Shown: positions 27,463 to 37,187, counted from the first letter of the stretch. The stretch is DNA of 64,000 bases from Mucilaginibacter gossypiicola (GCF_900110105.1 NZ_FOCL01000004.1:248001-312000), one strand, 5' to 3'. Notes: generated from the sequence alone by a model not told the origin. Program-made: numbers and translations.

Positions 27463-27994
27463 AATTGGGAGTGATTAAAAATTAAAACTTGGCATTAGTT
27501 AATGCGTGTGGATCTGGTCCGTTTTTGTTTTTAGTTTTTCTGTTTTGCCATTATTTTTTTGTTTAGGTTATTTAATGAGTTAATAGGTAATAATTGTTAA
27601 AACAACAGTTTAAATTAAGGGCGAAATTCGAGCAGCAATCTCAAAGAACAGTGGCAGCTTCCTGTTTTAAGCCGACGTTAATAATCATAGCCCTGAGTTT
27701 CTTAAAACTTAAAAAGCTATATTATTTCACAGCGCCAGAAGGCTGACTTTTAATAAATAAAAAATTTGTACAAATAGGCTGTTATAATATTTGCAGGGGT
27801 TATAACAAACAGTCTACCTTAATTGGTTAACACAATTAAGCGCTATTTTTTTGGAAAAAAAGGGGGCAAAGCTGTAAAAAAAAGGGGATAAAATCCATTG
27901 AATGATACTTGTTTAACACAAGATTGTCTTTAATTGTCGTTTTCGTCCCGGAATAATGTAGGCATGACAAGTTTTAAACAGCAGTAAACGAAAT
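27463..27994. other. Long regulatory gap between GH16 and susC
   Basis: This gap contains no credible gene. It carries a bipartite C-rich motif (27862-27887, minus strand), followed in the direction of susC by about 400 bp of AT-rich leader. I saw no perfect TAnnTTTG box. A minus-strand CCTATTTG near 27768 is only a partial match. A role as a long 5' untranslated region is possible. Confidence 0.5.
27862..27887 (-). promoter_or_regulatory. Proposed HTCS operator upstream of susC
   Basis: Read on the minus strand it is ATTTTATCCCCTT, then a T-rich spacer, then AGCTTTGCCCCCTTTTTT. The two C-blocks are 21-22 bp apart. The same arrangement occurs at 33336-33363 (plus) and 28928-28955 (minus), in each case oriented with the downstream gene. 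Assignment to the HTCS is inferred. Confidence 0.55.
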
Positions 27995-28846
27995 TTAGTA
28001 TTCTCCAGGGTTTTGTTCTTTCTGATACACGCGTACATAATCAACTTCAAACCGTTTAGGAAATTTTGTGACAGATGGGTCGCCGCCATTGTCGCCTCCT
28101 ATTGCAAGGTTAAGCAATATGTAATGAGGCTGCATAAACGGATTAAATTGAGTGCCATCCTGGTTAACCAAATCTTTCAGGTCCACACGGTTAAGTAAAA
28201 GGTCGTCCACATATAAACTAATTGAGGTTTTATCCCAATCCATGCGCCAGGTATGAAATTTTTTGCTCCAGTTGGTTTTAAAGGTGTTCAGCGGTTTTGC
28301 GTTGCTATACCATTTGGCTTTATAGGGGACCTCTGTACCACAGGCAATGTTGGCTAAAAGCTTGTTCCGGTAGTATTCCATAATGTCGATTTCTCCGTTA
28401 GATGGCCAGGGCTTTTCGATACCCAGAGTCCAGAAAGCCGGCCACAGTCCGGCATCGGTAGTAATCCTGGCACGCATAACGAACCGGCCATATTGAAAAC
28501 TGTGCTTGTTCCTGGTATTAATACTCGATGAGGTGTAATCTATAAATTGCCTTTTCTGCTTCCAATTGGTACTGTTTGGCACGTATCCCGGATTTGGCAG
28601 ATGCACCCGCTGTGCTTCAATGACCAGTTTACCACCGCGGCAAACTGCATTTTGTTCCTGGTACCATTGATCTTCGTTATTACGTACAAATCCGGATTCA
28701 AATCCCCAATTATCCTGATTGGGTGGCCCGTTGCTGTTAAATTCATCTGCCCAAATCAATTTATAGCCGCCCACTGTATCCTGCTGGCATTTACCAGCAA
28801 ATGGAACAAATATGAGCAGCGCAGCAGTGATTATTTTGGTGATCAT
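27995..28846 (-). CDS. GH16 family secreted endo-beta-glucanase (laminarinase-like)
   Basis: A 283-residue glycoside hydrolase family 16 enzyme with a signal peptide (ends near GKCQQ). The bulged catalytic motif EIDIME is at Glu152-Asp154-Glu157, the form found in beta-1,3-glucanases and related enzymes; lichenases lack the inserted Met. Supporting features are WADEFNSNG near the N-terminus, GLWPAFWTLG, and WRMDWDKTSISLYVD in the second half. It lies upstream of susCD on the same strand and downstream of the HTCS, so it is the catalytic enzyme of the locus. Beta-1,3-glucan specificity is likely but not certain. Confidence 0.93.
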   Translation of the reverse strand: MITKIITAALLIFVPFAGKCQQDTVGGYKLIWADEFNSNGPPNQDNWGFESGFVRNNEDQWYQEQNAVCRGGKLVIEAQRVHLPNPGYVPNSTNWKQKRQFIDYTSSSINTRNKHSFQYGRFVMRARITTDAGLWPAFWTLGIEKPWPSNGEIDIMEYYRNKLLANIACGTEVPYKAKWYSNAKPLNTFKTNWSKKFHTWRMDWDKTSISLYVDDLLLNRVDLKDLVNQDGTQFNPFMQPHYILLNLAIGGDNGGDPSVTKFPKRFEVDYVRVYQKEQNPGEY

Positions 28847-28927
28847 AACAAAGAAATAGTTATAGGTTTAAAATGTGAGGTTGAGTAGTATTGAAACAAA
28901 ATAAGGTATATTTTAAAGCACAATGCA

Positions 28928-28955
28928 GGGGCAAACCTATAAATTTAAGGGGGGG
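28928..28955 (-). promoter_or_regulatory. Proposed HTCS operator upstream of GH16
   Basis: On the minus strand: CCCCCCCTTAAATTTATAGG followed by TTTGCCCC, ending about 80 bp before the GH16 start codon. The CCCCCTTAAATTTA part and the TTTGCCCC part are shared almost base for base with the site upstream of the DUF1080 gene. Confidence 0.6.
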
Positions 28956-29038
28956 AAATTTGGTTTAATCCATTTGATGCTTTTTTTAATGAACTACCGG
29001 ACTTTTTACCGCCCAACCTGATATAACAAAACAGGTAT

Positions 29039-32000
29039 TTAATTTACCGTAGGTTTTTCAAACTCATTTAAACGGTATGAAACCTGGAAATTAGCGCGGT
29101 GTTTCTTAATAAATTCGGAAGGGTTGACACCAAATTGTTTATTGAATTGCTCCCTGAAATATTTTATATCGCTGATACCTACCTGTATTGCGGCCTCATT
29201 GATATTACAATTAGTTTGGATCAGGAGTTCGGCAGCTTTACGCAGGCGAATAAACCTGATAAAGTTATTGATAGATTGCCCAGTAGTACTTTTGATCCTC
29301 TTAAACAATGTTGGGTAGCTAATGCCGATGGCATCGGCCAGGGCATAAACATCAAAATTATCGCTGTTTAAATTTTGCTCAATAACAGCAATACAGTTGT
29401 TGAGCAGGTCTTTATTTTCCCGCGAAATATTAATGGTGATGTTTTCCCTGGTAACTTCTTTATAAAAGTATTGCTGAAGTTTGGTTTTATTCCTCAGTAC
29501 GCTTTTAACCCTGGCTGTAAGCACTTCTTTATCAAATGGTTTTCGCAAAAAGTCAATCGCGCCCTGTTCAAGGCTTTTTACCATGATATCGGGCGTGGTA
29601 TCGCCGGTGAGCAGAATCACAGGGATGTGTTTTATGGCCGTATCTTCCATAATCATTTTACACAAATCCAACCCGTTTATCCCATCCATAACAATGTCAC
29701 TGATGACAAGGTCGGGGATGTACTTTTTAATCAACTCAAGACCAATTGTGCCATCTTTTGCCTCGAGGACTATATAATCGGCAAAAAATATCTTTTTGAT
29801 ATATGCTCTTATCTGCTCATTATCATCAATAACAACAATAGTGTGCTTTTCCTGGCTAAAGAGTTCAAGTTTCTGCAGTTCATTATGGGGTTCCACAAGG
29901 TCTTTGCTGTCATGATCTATAAGGTCATTCACAAAATTGTAATCAGGAGTTGCTACAACATTTATTTCCTCTGGCGAAAAGTGTTTTAGCCCCTTTAGCA
30001 GCTTTAAAGTAAAAGTGGTTCCGCCGCTTTTATTATTTATATAATTTATTGTACCCTTGTGGCAATCAGTAAACACCTTAACCAGGTATAAACCAATGCC
30101 GAACCCTTTTTTAAAGTAATTATTATCTTTTACCTGGTAAAACTTATCAAACAGTTTGTCGCCGGTTTCAGTGCTGATACCAATGCCATTGTCCGTTATT
30201 TTAAAGTAAATGTTTGTGTCGTCTTCCTCTACCAAAACTTTGATGGTACCATAATTTGGCGTAAACTTAATAGCGTTGGAGATCAGGTTGAATAATGAGA
30301 TTTCAATTTTCTCTATATCGGCAAATGCAGCAATATTGGGGCTCGATGTTTCAATTGTATAGTTCAGCTTTTTAATTTTAGCCTGGTGAGCAAAGCATGA
30401 AAATACCTCCTCACAAACGCGCGCAAAATTTATCTCGCTGATATTTAGTTGTGCATTTTCGGTTTCAGTTTTACGAAACAGCAGCAGGTGATCAACCAGC
30501 CCCAATAAGCGGCGGGCATTCCGGTACACAATATTGAGCTCATCCGAATGGCTTCTGTTTTTATCCAACAAGTCTTTAATGGGGTTAATGATAAGGGTGA
30601 GAGGGGTTCTGAACTCATGCGAAACGTTGGTAAAAAAGGCGAGTTTTTTTTCATTCAGTTCCTTTTCCTTTTCAACTTTTAAGTTGGCCAGGTTAACCTC
30701 AAATTTAAGCTTTGTTTGCTTATCGCGGTAAAGGAAATAAAGGTATATCAGTCCGAAAAAAACAGCCAGGTACACCCCGTATGCCCACCAGGTTCTGTAC
30801 CACGGCGGAAACACGACAACCTGGATACTTATCTGTTTCGGCATCCAGTTTCCCTTTGTATCAGTTGCTTTGATCCTGAGTGTATAGCTACCTTCGTCTA
30901 AATGGGTGTAATTGGCCGATTGGGTTTTGCCAACGTAATTCCACCTGTGGTCCCAACCCTCAAGATAGTATGCATAATTAATTTTATCAGGAAATGAATA
31001 CTCAAGGGCTGTGTAGTGGACAGTGAGTGCAGCCTGCGAATAATTAAGCTTAATTGTTTTAAGATCGGCAACAGCTTGATTTTTTAACAGCTCGCTGGAA
31101 TCGTCGTCGTCTGAATTGTCAACTTTTAAACCCGTAATGCGAAGGTCAGGGTGATGATCTGTGACCTCGATGCTATCGGGATTAAAAATATTAAACCCAT
31201 TGATCCCTCCAAATGCCATATTCCCCGATTGCATCCTGATAGCCGCATTGTAATTAAACTGGAGGCTTTGCAAGCCGTCGGAAACTATGTAGTTTGTAAA
31301 CCTGTTTTGGGTTGGGGAAAACCTGGTTAGGCCGTTATAAGTACTGCACCATAAGTTTTGTTTATTGTCGATGAGAATATTCAGGATTGAATTACTCGGC
31401 AAGCCATCGGCTTTGGTATACCTCACATAACTCATATCCTTAATGTCAAATTTCAATAAGCCGCCGCCTTCGGTTCCTATCCACAAATGATTTGAATTAT
31501 CGTCGGCAATTGCTCTTATACCATAACCAACATCAAAAAAACGATGTTTTTTCCTGACAGTATCAATTTTTATAAGCCGGGTATAATTACCTGCCCACAA
31601 TGTCCTGTTCTTATCTTCAAATACGCAGTGTATGTTAACCAGCTTTTCATCAAATAGTTCAAATAGGTCTTTTTTGCGGTTGTATAAATATAACGGGCCG
31701 CCCCGTGTGGTACTTGCCCATAAATGACGGCGCGAATCTTCATAAAGCTTCCAAAGGTTTTTATCGGTGGTTTGGGTTGATGTGTTGTAGCAATTGTAGT
31801 GCTTAAATTGCCCGGTGGCTTTATTAAACTCATCAATACCACCGTTAAAGGATGCTACCCATATTTTATTGTCGAATGTTTTCAGGATACTCACAATAAA
31901 ATCAGAGCTAAGGCCCCCGCCGGTTGATGCATGGGTATAGCCTGTAAAAACATTGTTTTTAATATCCCAGTAAGAAAGCCCGCCGCCATCGGTACCTATC

Positions 32001-33124
32001 CAAAGGTTATGCTTTTCATCTTCGCAAAAGGAAAGAATGAAGTTGTTGATCACACTGTTTTTGTTGAACGGATCATTGTTATACAGTGCGAATGGCTTTT
32101 TAAAATAATCAACAACGCTAACCCCTCCACGAAGGGTTGCAATCCATTTTCTTGATTCCCGGTCATGAAAAACGGTAGTAACAGCCCCGCTCCGCAAAGA
32201 GCCTTCTTTATTACCGTTTGTAATGAAAGTTAGTTTGCCATTATTTGTATTTAAAATATCAATGCCTCCGCCGTCTGTGGCTATCCATATATTACCTTTT
32301 TCGTCGAGGGTTAGGTTGGATATGTTGTCGCTGGTAAGTTTATCAATGGGAGCATGAAACCTGTTGATGGTTTGCGTTTTAATGTTAAATATAAACAAAC
32401 CGTTTTCTGTACCAATCCAAACATTGCCCGCTTTATCCGTAAGCAGGCAACTGGCACTATTGAGCTGATTATTAATGATATTTATGCGTTCAGATTTTGG
32501 ATCATAAAAACCAAGTCCCTGGTTTTTTATAAACACCCAAACACCTGCAAGGGTTGGAGATATTGCCTTAACGCTGTAATTATATTGTTTATTGATACCC
32601 GTTTGAAGGTATAGCTTCCTGGTTTTGTCATATCTCAATAACCCAAGTTCATCAGTTCCGATGTACACGTTGTTTTCCTTATCGGTTACAATAACATTGA
32701 TGTTTGAAGTTATCTTAAACCGGATATTGCTGTTGTGTTCCTGGAAATATTCCGGATAGAAATAGGAGTCCTGGTAGTTGTAAAAAACAAGGCCGCGCTG
32801 GGTACCTATAAGTATTTTATTGCCAACGCCGTTTAACGCGCTGATGTGATTGTATGGGAGCGATTTATTGTTATTCCACTCATTTCTGTAGATCTTAAAT
32901 TCATTACTATCGTAGCGGTTTAAGCCGTCATAAGTGCCCATCCAAATAAAACCATATTGGTCCTGGTACAGGGAGGTGACTGCATTATTTGATAAGCCGT
33001 TTTCAATACCAAGGTACCGTACAGGCTGGCCGGTGGTAAAGCTAAAAGCATTTAGATAAATAAAAAGGAACAGGAAACTAAAGTATATTTTCGGATTTAA
33101 AACAGTATTTATCCTGCAATACAT
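29039..33124 (-). CDS. Hybrid two-component system regulator (HTCS)
   Basis: A 1361-residue one-protein phosphorelay that senses oligosaccharide in the periplasm and activates PUL genes. After a signal peptide come two seven-bladed reg_prop beta-propellers (~30-690, repeated NLWIGTDGGGL-type motifs), a Y_Y_Y domain (~700-770) and a transmembrane helix (~776-797). The intracellular part has HisKA with SHEFRTPLTL (His836), an HATPase with NLISNAIKF and DNGIGI, a receiver with ISDIVMDG (Asp1143), and a C-terminal AraC-type DNA-binding domain (GISYPTLFKRIK, GISDIKYFREQF). All functional residues are present. It lies directly upstream of GH16 and susCD and is divergent from the DUF1080 gene. Confidence 0.97.
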   Translation of the reverse strand: MYCRINTVLNPKIYFSFLFLFIYLNAFSFTTGQPVRYLGIENGLSNNAVTSLYQDQYGFIWMGTYDGLNRYDSNEFKIYRNEWNNNKSLPYNHISALNGVGNKILIGTQRGLVFYNYQDSYFYPEYFQEHNSNIRFKITSNINVIVTDKENNVYIGTDELGLLRYDKTRKLYLQTGINKQYNYSVKAISPTLAGVWVFIKNQGLGFYDPKSERINIINNQLNSASCLLTDKAGNVWIGTENGLFIFNIKTQTINRFHAPIDKLTSDNISNLTLDEKGNIWIATDGGGIDILNTNNGKLTFITNGNKEGSLRSGAVTTVFHDRESRKWIATLRGGVSVVDYFKKPFALYNNDPFNKNSVINNFILSFCEDEKHNLWIGTDGGGLSYWDIKNNVFTGYTHASTGGGLSSDFIVSILKTFDNKIWVASFNGGIDEFNKATGQFKHYNCYNTSTQTTDKNLWKLYEDSRRHLWASTTRGGPLYLYNRKKDLFELFDEKLVNIHCVFEDKNRTLWAGNYTRLIKIDTVRKKHRFFDVGYGIRAIADDNSNHLWIGTEGGGLLKFDIKDMSYVRYTKADGLPSNSILNILIDNKQNLWCSTYNGLTRFSPTQNRFTNYIVSDGLQSLQFNYNAAIRMQSGNMAFGGINGFNIFNPDSIEVTDHHPDLRITGLKVDNSDDDDSSELLKNQAVADLKTIKLNYSQAALTVHYTALEYSFPDKINYAYYLEGWDHRWNYVGKTQSANYTHLDEGSYTLRIKATDTKGNWMPKQISIQVVVFPPWYRTWWAYGVYLAVFFGLIYLYFLYRDKQTKLKFEVNLANLKVEKEKELNEKKLAFFTNVSHEFRTPLTLIINPIKDLLDKNRSHSDELNIVYRNARRLLGLVDHLLLFRKTETENAQLNISEINFARVCEEVFSCFAHQAKIKKLNYTIETSSPNIAAFADIEKIEISLFNLISNAIKFTPNYGTIKVLVEEDDTNIYFKITDNGIGISTETGDKLFDKFYQVKDNNYFKKGFGIGLYLVKVFTDCHKGTINYINNKSGGTTFTLKLLKGLKHFSPEEINVVATPDYNFVNDLIDHDSKDLVEPHNELQKLELFSQEKHTIVVIDDNEQIRAYIKKIFFADYIVLEAKDGTIGLELIKKYIPDLVISDIVMDGINGLDLCKMIMEDTAIKHIPVILLTGDTTPDIMVKSLEQGAIDFLRKPFDKEVLTARVKSVLRNKTKLQQYFYKEVTRENITINISRENKDLLNNCIAVIEQNLNSDNFDVYALADAIGISYPTLFKRIKSTTGQSINNFIRFIRLRKAAELLIQTNCNINEAAIQVGISDIKYFREQFNKQFGVNPSEFIKKHRANFQVSYRLNEFEKPTVN

Positions 33125-33479
33125 TATGAATTATTAGTTAATAATTGGTAGGTAAAAATATCAAAATCATCTGCAAAAGGATTGTGTTTTTCGCTCCGAA
33201 CGATAATGTTACAAACGGAGGGGCGGGCTGATGCAAGGTGAGGCTGTTGATAAGAGTAAGGGTATAGGGTCATAGGCTAATTGTTTATATACTAACTGAT
33301 AAGTAGCTGTGTTGTTTGAATAGCAATTTATTTTACCCCCTTAAATTTAAGGCTTTGCCCCCCTTTTTTCTGATTCTATTATTGCATTTTTGATTTAACA
33401 ACCAATTGGGCCTGCATATCAACCTGCCTTTTTCTTTTTGGAACAGTAAACTTATAGTTACATATCAAAATAACCTGCT
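33125..33479. other. Divergent control region between the HTCS and the DUF1080 gene
   Basis: This stretch contains no credible gene. It holds the bipartite C-rich motif at 33336-33363, about 117 bp before the DUF1080 start. The HTCS-proximal half (33125-33330) shows no clear promoter consensus. Confidence 0.6.
33336..33363 (+). promoter_or_regulatory. Proposed HTCS operator upstream of the DUF1080 operon
   Basis: CCCCCTTAAATTTAAGG, then CTTTGCCCCCCTTTTTT. The C-blocks start 22 bp apart. The layout matches the GH16 and susC sites and points toward the DUF1080 gene. Confidence 0.6.
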
Positions 33480-34337
33480 ATGAAAAAACGTGGACTCTTT
33501 TTTTCGATACTGAATATTGTATTTTTATCGGGCCTGCCAATGTTATTGGCGCTTAAAAGCCCCGACCCGAAATTAAAAGTGAAATGGGAACAGCTTTTTA
33601 ACGGAAAGGATTTAAAGGACTGGACTGTTAAGATCAGGAAGCATCAGTTAAATGAAAATTTTGGCAACACTTTTAGGGTTGTTGATCATAAAATCCAGGT
33701 GAATTATGATCAGTATGAAAAATTTGATGAACAGTTTGGACATTTATTTTACAAAAAACCTTTTTCATATTACCTTATCGGTGTTGAGTACCGTTTTACA
33801 GGCAACCAGGTAAAAGACGGGCCCGGATGGGCATACCGTAACAGCGGGGTTATGATACATGGTCAGGACCCTAAAACAATGGGGCTCGATCAGGATTTTC
33901 CGGTATCAATTGAAGTGCAGTTGCTGGGTGGTAACGGTAAAGATAAGAGGCCAACAGCCAATGTGTGTACTCCCGGAACGCAGTATGTGCTTGATAACTC
34001 GGTTGTTAAAAGCCATTGCCTTGATTCAAAGTCGGCAACCTTTCATGGCGATCAATGGGTTAGGGTAGAGGCTTTAGTGCTGGGCGATTCGTTGGTGGTA
34101 CATTACGTAAACGGCGAGGAAGTGCTGCGCTATCAGCGCCCGCAATTGGATCCGGTTGGCGGAGCAGAAGAGGGTGCGCTGTTAAAGAGCGGTACAATTT
34201 CTTTACAGAGCGAAAGCCATCCCGTTGAGTTTAGAAAGGTAGAAATTGTTAACCTTGAAAAATATGCACATGATCCTCAGCAATTAGCCGCGGTAATACA
34301 GCAACTAACGGCCGAAAAGAGGATCCCTAAACAATGA
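33480..34337 (+). CDS. Secreted DUF1080 (3-keto-disaccharide hydrolase-type) protein
   Basis: A 285-residue protein with an N-terminal signal/anchor sequence (residues ~5-25) and the PF06439 fold, a concanavalin-like beta-sandwich. The family hallmark LFNGKDLKDW is at ~39-48. Other family segments are WAYRNSGVMIHGQDP, SIEVQLLGGNG and GDQWVRVEALVLGD. PF06439 members act on glycosides, and some cleave 3-keto sugars produced by a dehydrogenase. The downstream neighbour (47 nt) is a haem-binding dehydrogenase-like protein, and the upstream operator matches the PUL. The specific reaction here is inferred. Confidence 0.88.
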   Translation: MKKRGLFFSILNIVFLSGLPMLLALKSPDPKLKVKWEQLFNGKDLKDWTVKIRKHQLNENFGNTFRVVDHKIQVNYDQYEKFDEQFGHLFYKKPFSYYLIGVEYRFTGNQVKDGPGWAYRNSGVMIHGQDPKTMGLDQDFPVSIEVQLLGGNGKDKRPTANVCTPGTQYVLDNSVVKSHCLDSKSATFHGDQWVRVEALVLGDSLVVHYVNGEEVLRYQRPQLDPVGGAEEGALLKSGTISLQSESHPVEFRKVEIVNLEKYAHDPQQLAAVIQQLTAEKRIPKQ

Positions 34338-34384
34338 AAATATCCCAAGCAATTTTAAATTTGACCTATAACCAATAAAAAACA

Positions 34385-37063
34385 ATGTTAAAGTTTTCCC
34401 TATCCCTATTTCTCTGTATCTCCTTTTTATTAACCTTCAAATATTTTGCAAATACCGGCAATAATGAAACAAAGCCGGCTAAAAGCAATGTTTTAGCTTC
34501 AACTGTAAGGCAAGGTTTAAATCATTCTAAAAGCGATTCGCTTCATTGGCCTGCAGGTTTTACAATTACCAGGTTTGCAGGGCCTGATCTTACACCAAGT
34601 CCGGCTTGTTTGGCCGTGGCTGCTACCGGTGAGGTATTTGTTGGGGTTGATATGATTGGCTCATTGGGTAAAGACCCGGGGAAAGGGCGAATAGTTAAAC
34701 TTATAGACAGCGATAACGATGGCAAGTTAGATAAGCATACAGATTTTGCCGATGTTGACGATCCGCGGGGCATTCTCATTATGGGCGATCAGGTTTTTGT
34801 GCTTCATACCGTTTTTTCAAAAGAAACCGGTAAAGCAAATGGTATGATCCTCGAAGTTTTTGAAGATAAAGATCATGACGGCATAGCCGATGGCCCGCCA
34901 AAACCACTTATTGAACATTTAAGCAATGCACATATGCTGGCCGAACGCGGTACAGACCACGCAACCAATGGCATCCGTATGGGCATTGACGGATGGATCT
35001 ATATAGCAGTAGGTGATTTTGGTTTTCATGATGCAACAGACCGCGATGGCAAAAAACTGACCATGCTTGGTGGCGGCATCATAAGGGTGAGGCCAAATGG
35101 TAAAGAAATGGAGGTTTATACGCATGGTACGCGTAATATTTATGATGTTGCCATTGATTCGTATATGAACGTATTTACCCGTGATAATACCAATGATGGC
35201 GGTGGCTGGAACATTCGTTTTTCGCATCACATCCAATCTGGCGAATATGGTTACCCCTTGCTTTTTCAGCATTTTACTGACGAGATTTTGCCTGCACTGG
35301 TTGATTTGGGGGGCGGTTCGGGCACAGGCTCGCTGTTTATGGATGAACCTACCTGGCCGGCGCAATATAATCATGTACCCATGACCGCCGACTGGGGCCG
35401 AAGCGAGCTTTATATAAACCGGGTAAAACCGGATGGAGCCAGCTTTACACAAGCCGAAGAACCATTTATTGAATTACCACAGATTACTGACCTTGACGTG
35501 GATGGTTCGGGAAGACTTTACCTTTCGGCCTGGGATGGCGCCGGATATTCAGGCAGTGCGTCAAAAGGCTATGTTATCAGGGCGATACCTAACGGATGGA
35601 CATATAAAGCTTTTCCTGATGTTAAAGCGATGTCTGTAGCTGATTTAGCCGGTATGTTAAAATCAGAAAGTGCCGTTGCAAGATTAAATGCTTCACAAGA
35701 GCTTATTGCAAGACCGGCAGATGAAAGCGCCAGGGCAGCTTTGGCAATAGCGTCGGACAAGGGAGCGCCATTATACGCAAGGGTAGCAGGCGTTTTTACT
35801 TACGCTCAAATTGCCAGGGAAAGTGGAATATCTAACCTTGTACAACTTGCTCAGGATGACGCTTTGAGGGAATTTGCGTTGCGTGAGTTAACCGATAGGA
35901 AAGAGGGAATAGCACAGGTACCGATCGCTCCTTTTTTAAGCGGTTTAAAAGATCCGTCGCCGCGCGTGCAGGCTGCTGCAATTATAGGCCTGGGACGTCT
36001 GGGACGTTTAGAGGCGGCTTCCGAATTGCTGAAAACCAAAGTACCTGCAAGTTTTGTAGCGCCCGCTAAAAATACAGAGGGCCCGCATGCAACTCCAAAT
36101 TCGGCTATAATATTGCCTCACCTGGCTGTAAGGGCACTTGTAAGTATGAATGCGGTTGATGCATGTGTTAGTGCAATCGGTACAACCAATTCAACATTGG
36201 CATTATGGGCATTACGTTATATGTATGATACTAAAGCAGTAAATGGTTTAATTGCTGCTTATCCAAAAGTTAAAGATCCTAAAACAAAAAAACAGATACT
36301 GGTAACACTTGCCCGCCTTTACAAGCAGGAAGCACCTTACGATGCATCATGGTGGTGGGGAACCCGGCCAGATTCACATGGCCCTATTTACAAAGGGATC
36401 ACCTGGGATGCTTCACCACGTATCGAAAAGTTCCTGACACTGGAGCGAAGCAAATCAGGTGCTGCAGGTAAACAGTTTTTTGCTGATTTGAACGAGCGGC
36501 ATCAAATGGGTATTACAGCATTTGGAGGAGAAGAAAAAAGTACTGCGCCAAAAGAAGCTAAAGTGGATTTGGCAAAAATCCTGAATAAAAAAGGACAGAT
36601 AGGCAATACGTCAATCGAGGATGTGATGTTGATGTTGGCCAAAGTTAAAGGAGATCCCAAAATAGGGAGAGCGCTCTTTACACGGCAAGGTTGTGTTGCC
36701 TGCCATAGCCTTACCCGGGGCGAAAAGCTAAAAGGTCCGTTTATGGGGCAGATCGGCTCGATCATGAACCGTCAGCAGATCGCCGAATCCATTTTAAAAC
36801 CGAGCGCTTCTATTTCGCAGGGATTTGCCACTGTGATGATAACAGCTAAAGGCAACAAAAACTATATGGGATTTATTACGGACGAGTCGGCCCAGAAAAT
36901 AGTGATGAGAAACATCACCGGGGATGTATTTACCATTAAATCAAGCGATATACTTACCCGTAAGGAATTGAAAACATCCATGATGCCTGTGGGCCTTGCT
37001 AATGCATTATCATTTGATGAGTTTGCTTCACTGGTTACTTTTTTATCTCAGCAAAAAAATTGA
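34385..37063 (+). CDS. PVC-type haem-binding membrane-bound dehydrogenase-like protein
   Basis: An 892-residue exported protein with several parts. A signal anchor is followed by a beta-propeller resembling membrane-bound (PQQ/sorbosone-type) dehydrogenases (~55-425; FTITRFAGPDL, DDPRGILIMG, RGTDHATNGIRMGIDGWIY). Then come HEAT-like repeats (~430-690) and a C-terminal c-type cytochrome domain with CVACH (Cys770, Cys773, His774). It follows the DUF1080 gene by 47 nt in the same direction. A role in periplasmic sugar oxidation with electrons passed to the haem is plausible but unproven. A hairpin terminator follows. Confidence 0.9.
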   Translation: MLKFSLSLFLCISFLLTFKYFANTGNNETKPAKSNVLASTVRQGLNHSKSDSLHWPAGFTITRFAGPDLTPSPACLAVAATGEVFVGVDMIGSLGKDPGKGRIVKLIDSDNDGKLDKHTDFADVDDPRGILIMGDQVFVLHTVFSKETGKANGMILEVFEDKDHDGIADGPPKPLIEHLSNAHMLAERGTDHATNGIRMGIDGWIYIAVGDFGFHDATDRDGKKLTMLGGGIIRVRPNGKEMEVYTHGTRNIYDVAIDSYMNVFTRDNTNDGGGWNIRFSHHIQSGEYGYPLLFQHFTDEILPALVDLGGGSGTGSLFMDEPTWPAQYNHVPMTADWGRSELYINRVKPDGASFTQAEEPFIELPQITDLDVDGSGRLYLSAWDGAGYSGSASKGYVIRAIPNGWTYKAFPDVKAMSVADLAGMLKSESAVARLNASQELIARPADESARAALAIASDKGAPLYARVAGVFTYAQIARESGISNLVQLAQDDALREFALRELTDRKEGIAQVPIAPFLSGLKDPSPRVQAAAIIGLGRLGRLEAASELLKTKVPASFVAPAKNTEGPHATPNSAIILPHLAVRALVSMNAVDACVSAIGTTNSTLALWALRYMYDTKAVNGLIAAYPKVKDPKTKKQILVTLARLYKQEAPYDASWWWGTRPDSHGPIYKGITWDASPRIEKFLTLERSKSGAAGKQFFADLNERHQMGITAFGGEEKSTAPKEAKVDLAKILNKKGQIGNTSIEDVMLMLAKVKGDPKIGRALFTRQGCVACHSLTRGEKLKGPFMGQIGSIMNRQQIAESILKPSASISQGFATVMITAKGNKNYMGFITDESAQKIVMRNITGDVFTIKSSDILTRKELKTSMMPVGLANALSFDEFASLVTFLSQQKN

Positions 37064-37129
37064 TCCGGGAGGCTAAGGTGAAGTGATTGTTTGGGAATCA
37101 GTGGACATAAAGTATCTTAGTATTTAATT

Positions 37130-37168
37130 AACCGGTAACCTGACTTCCGTTTAGGCAGGTTACCGGTT
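37130..37168 (+). terminator. Terminator after the DUF1080/haem-protein operon
   Basis: A perfect 13-bp stem (AACCGGTAACCTG and its complement) with a 13-nt loop, followed by TTGAATTT. It lies 66 bp after the stop codon. Confidence 0.7.
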
Positions 37169-37187
37169 TGAATTTAAAACCAGTAAT

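Noticed and set aside
29375..29989. 204-codon frame antisense to the HTCS gene
   Set aside because: It lies wholly inside the receiver and kinase coding region, with no family similarity seen. It is a shadow frame.
34919..35452. 177-codon frame antisense to the haem-protein gene
   Set aside because: It is a shadow of a well-supported coding sequence.
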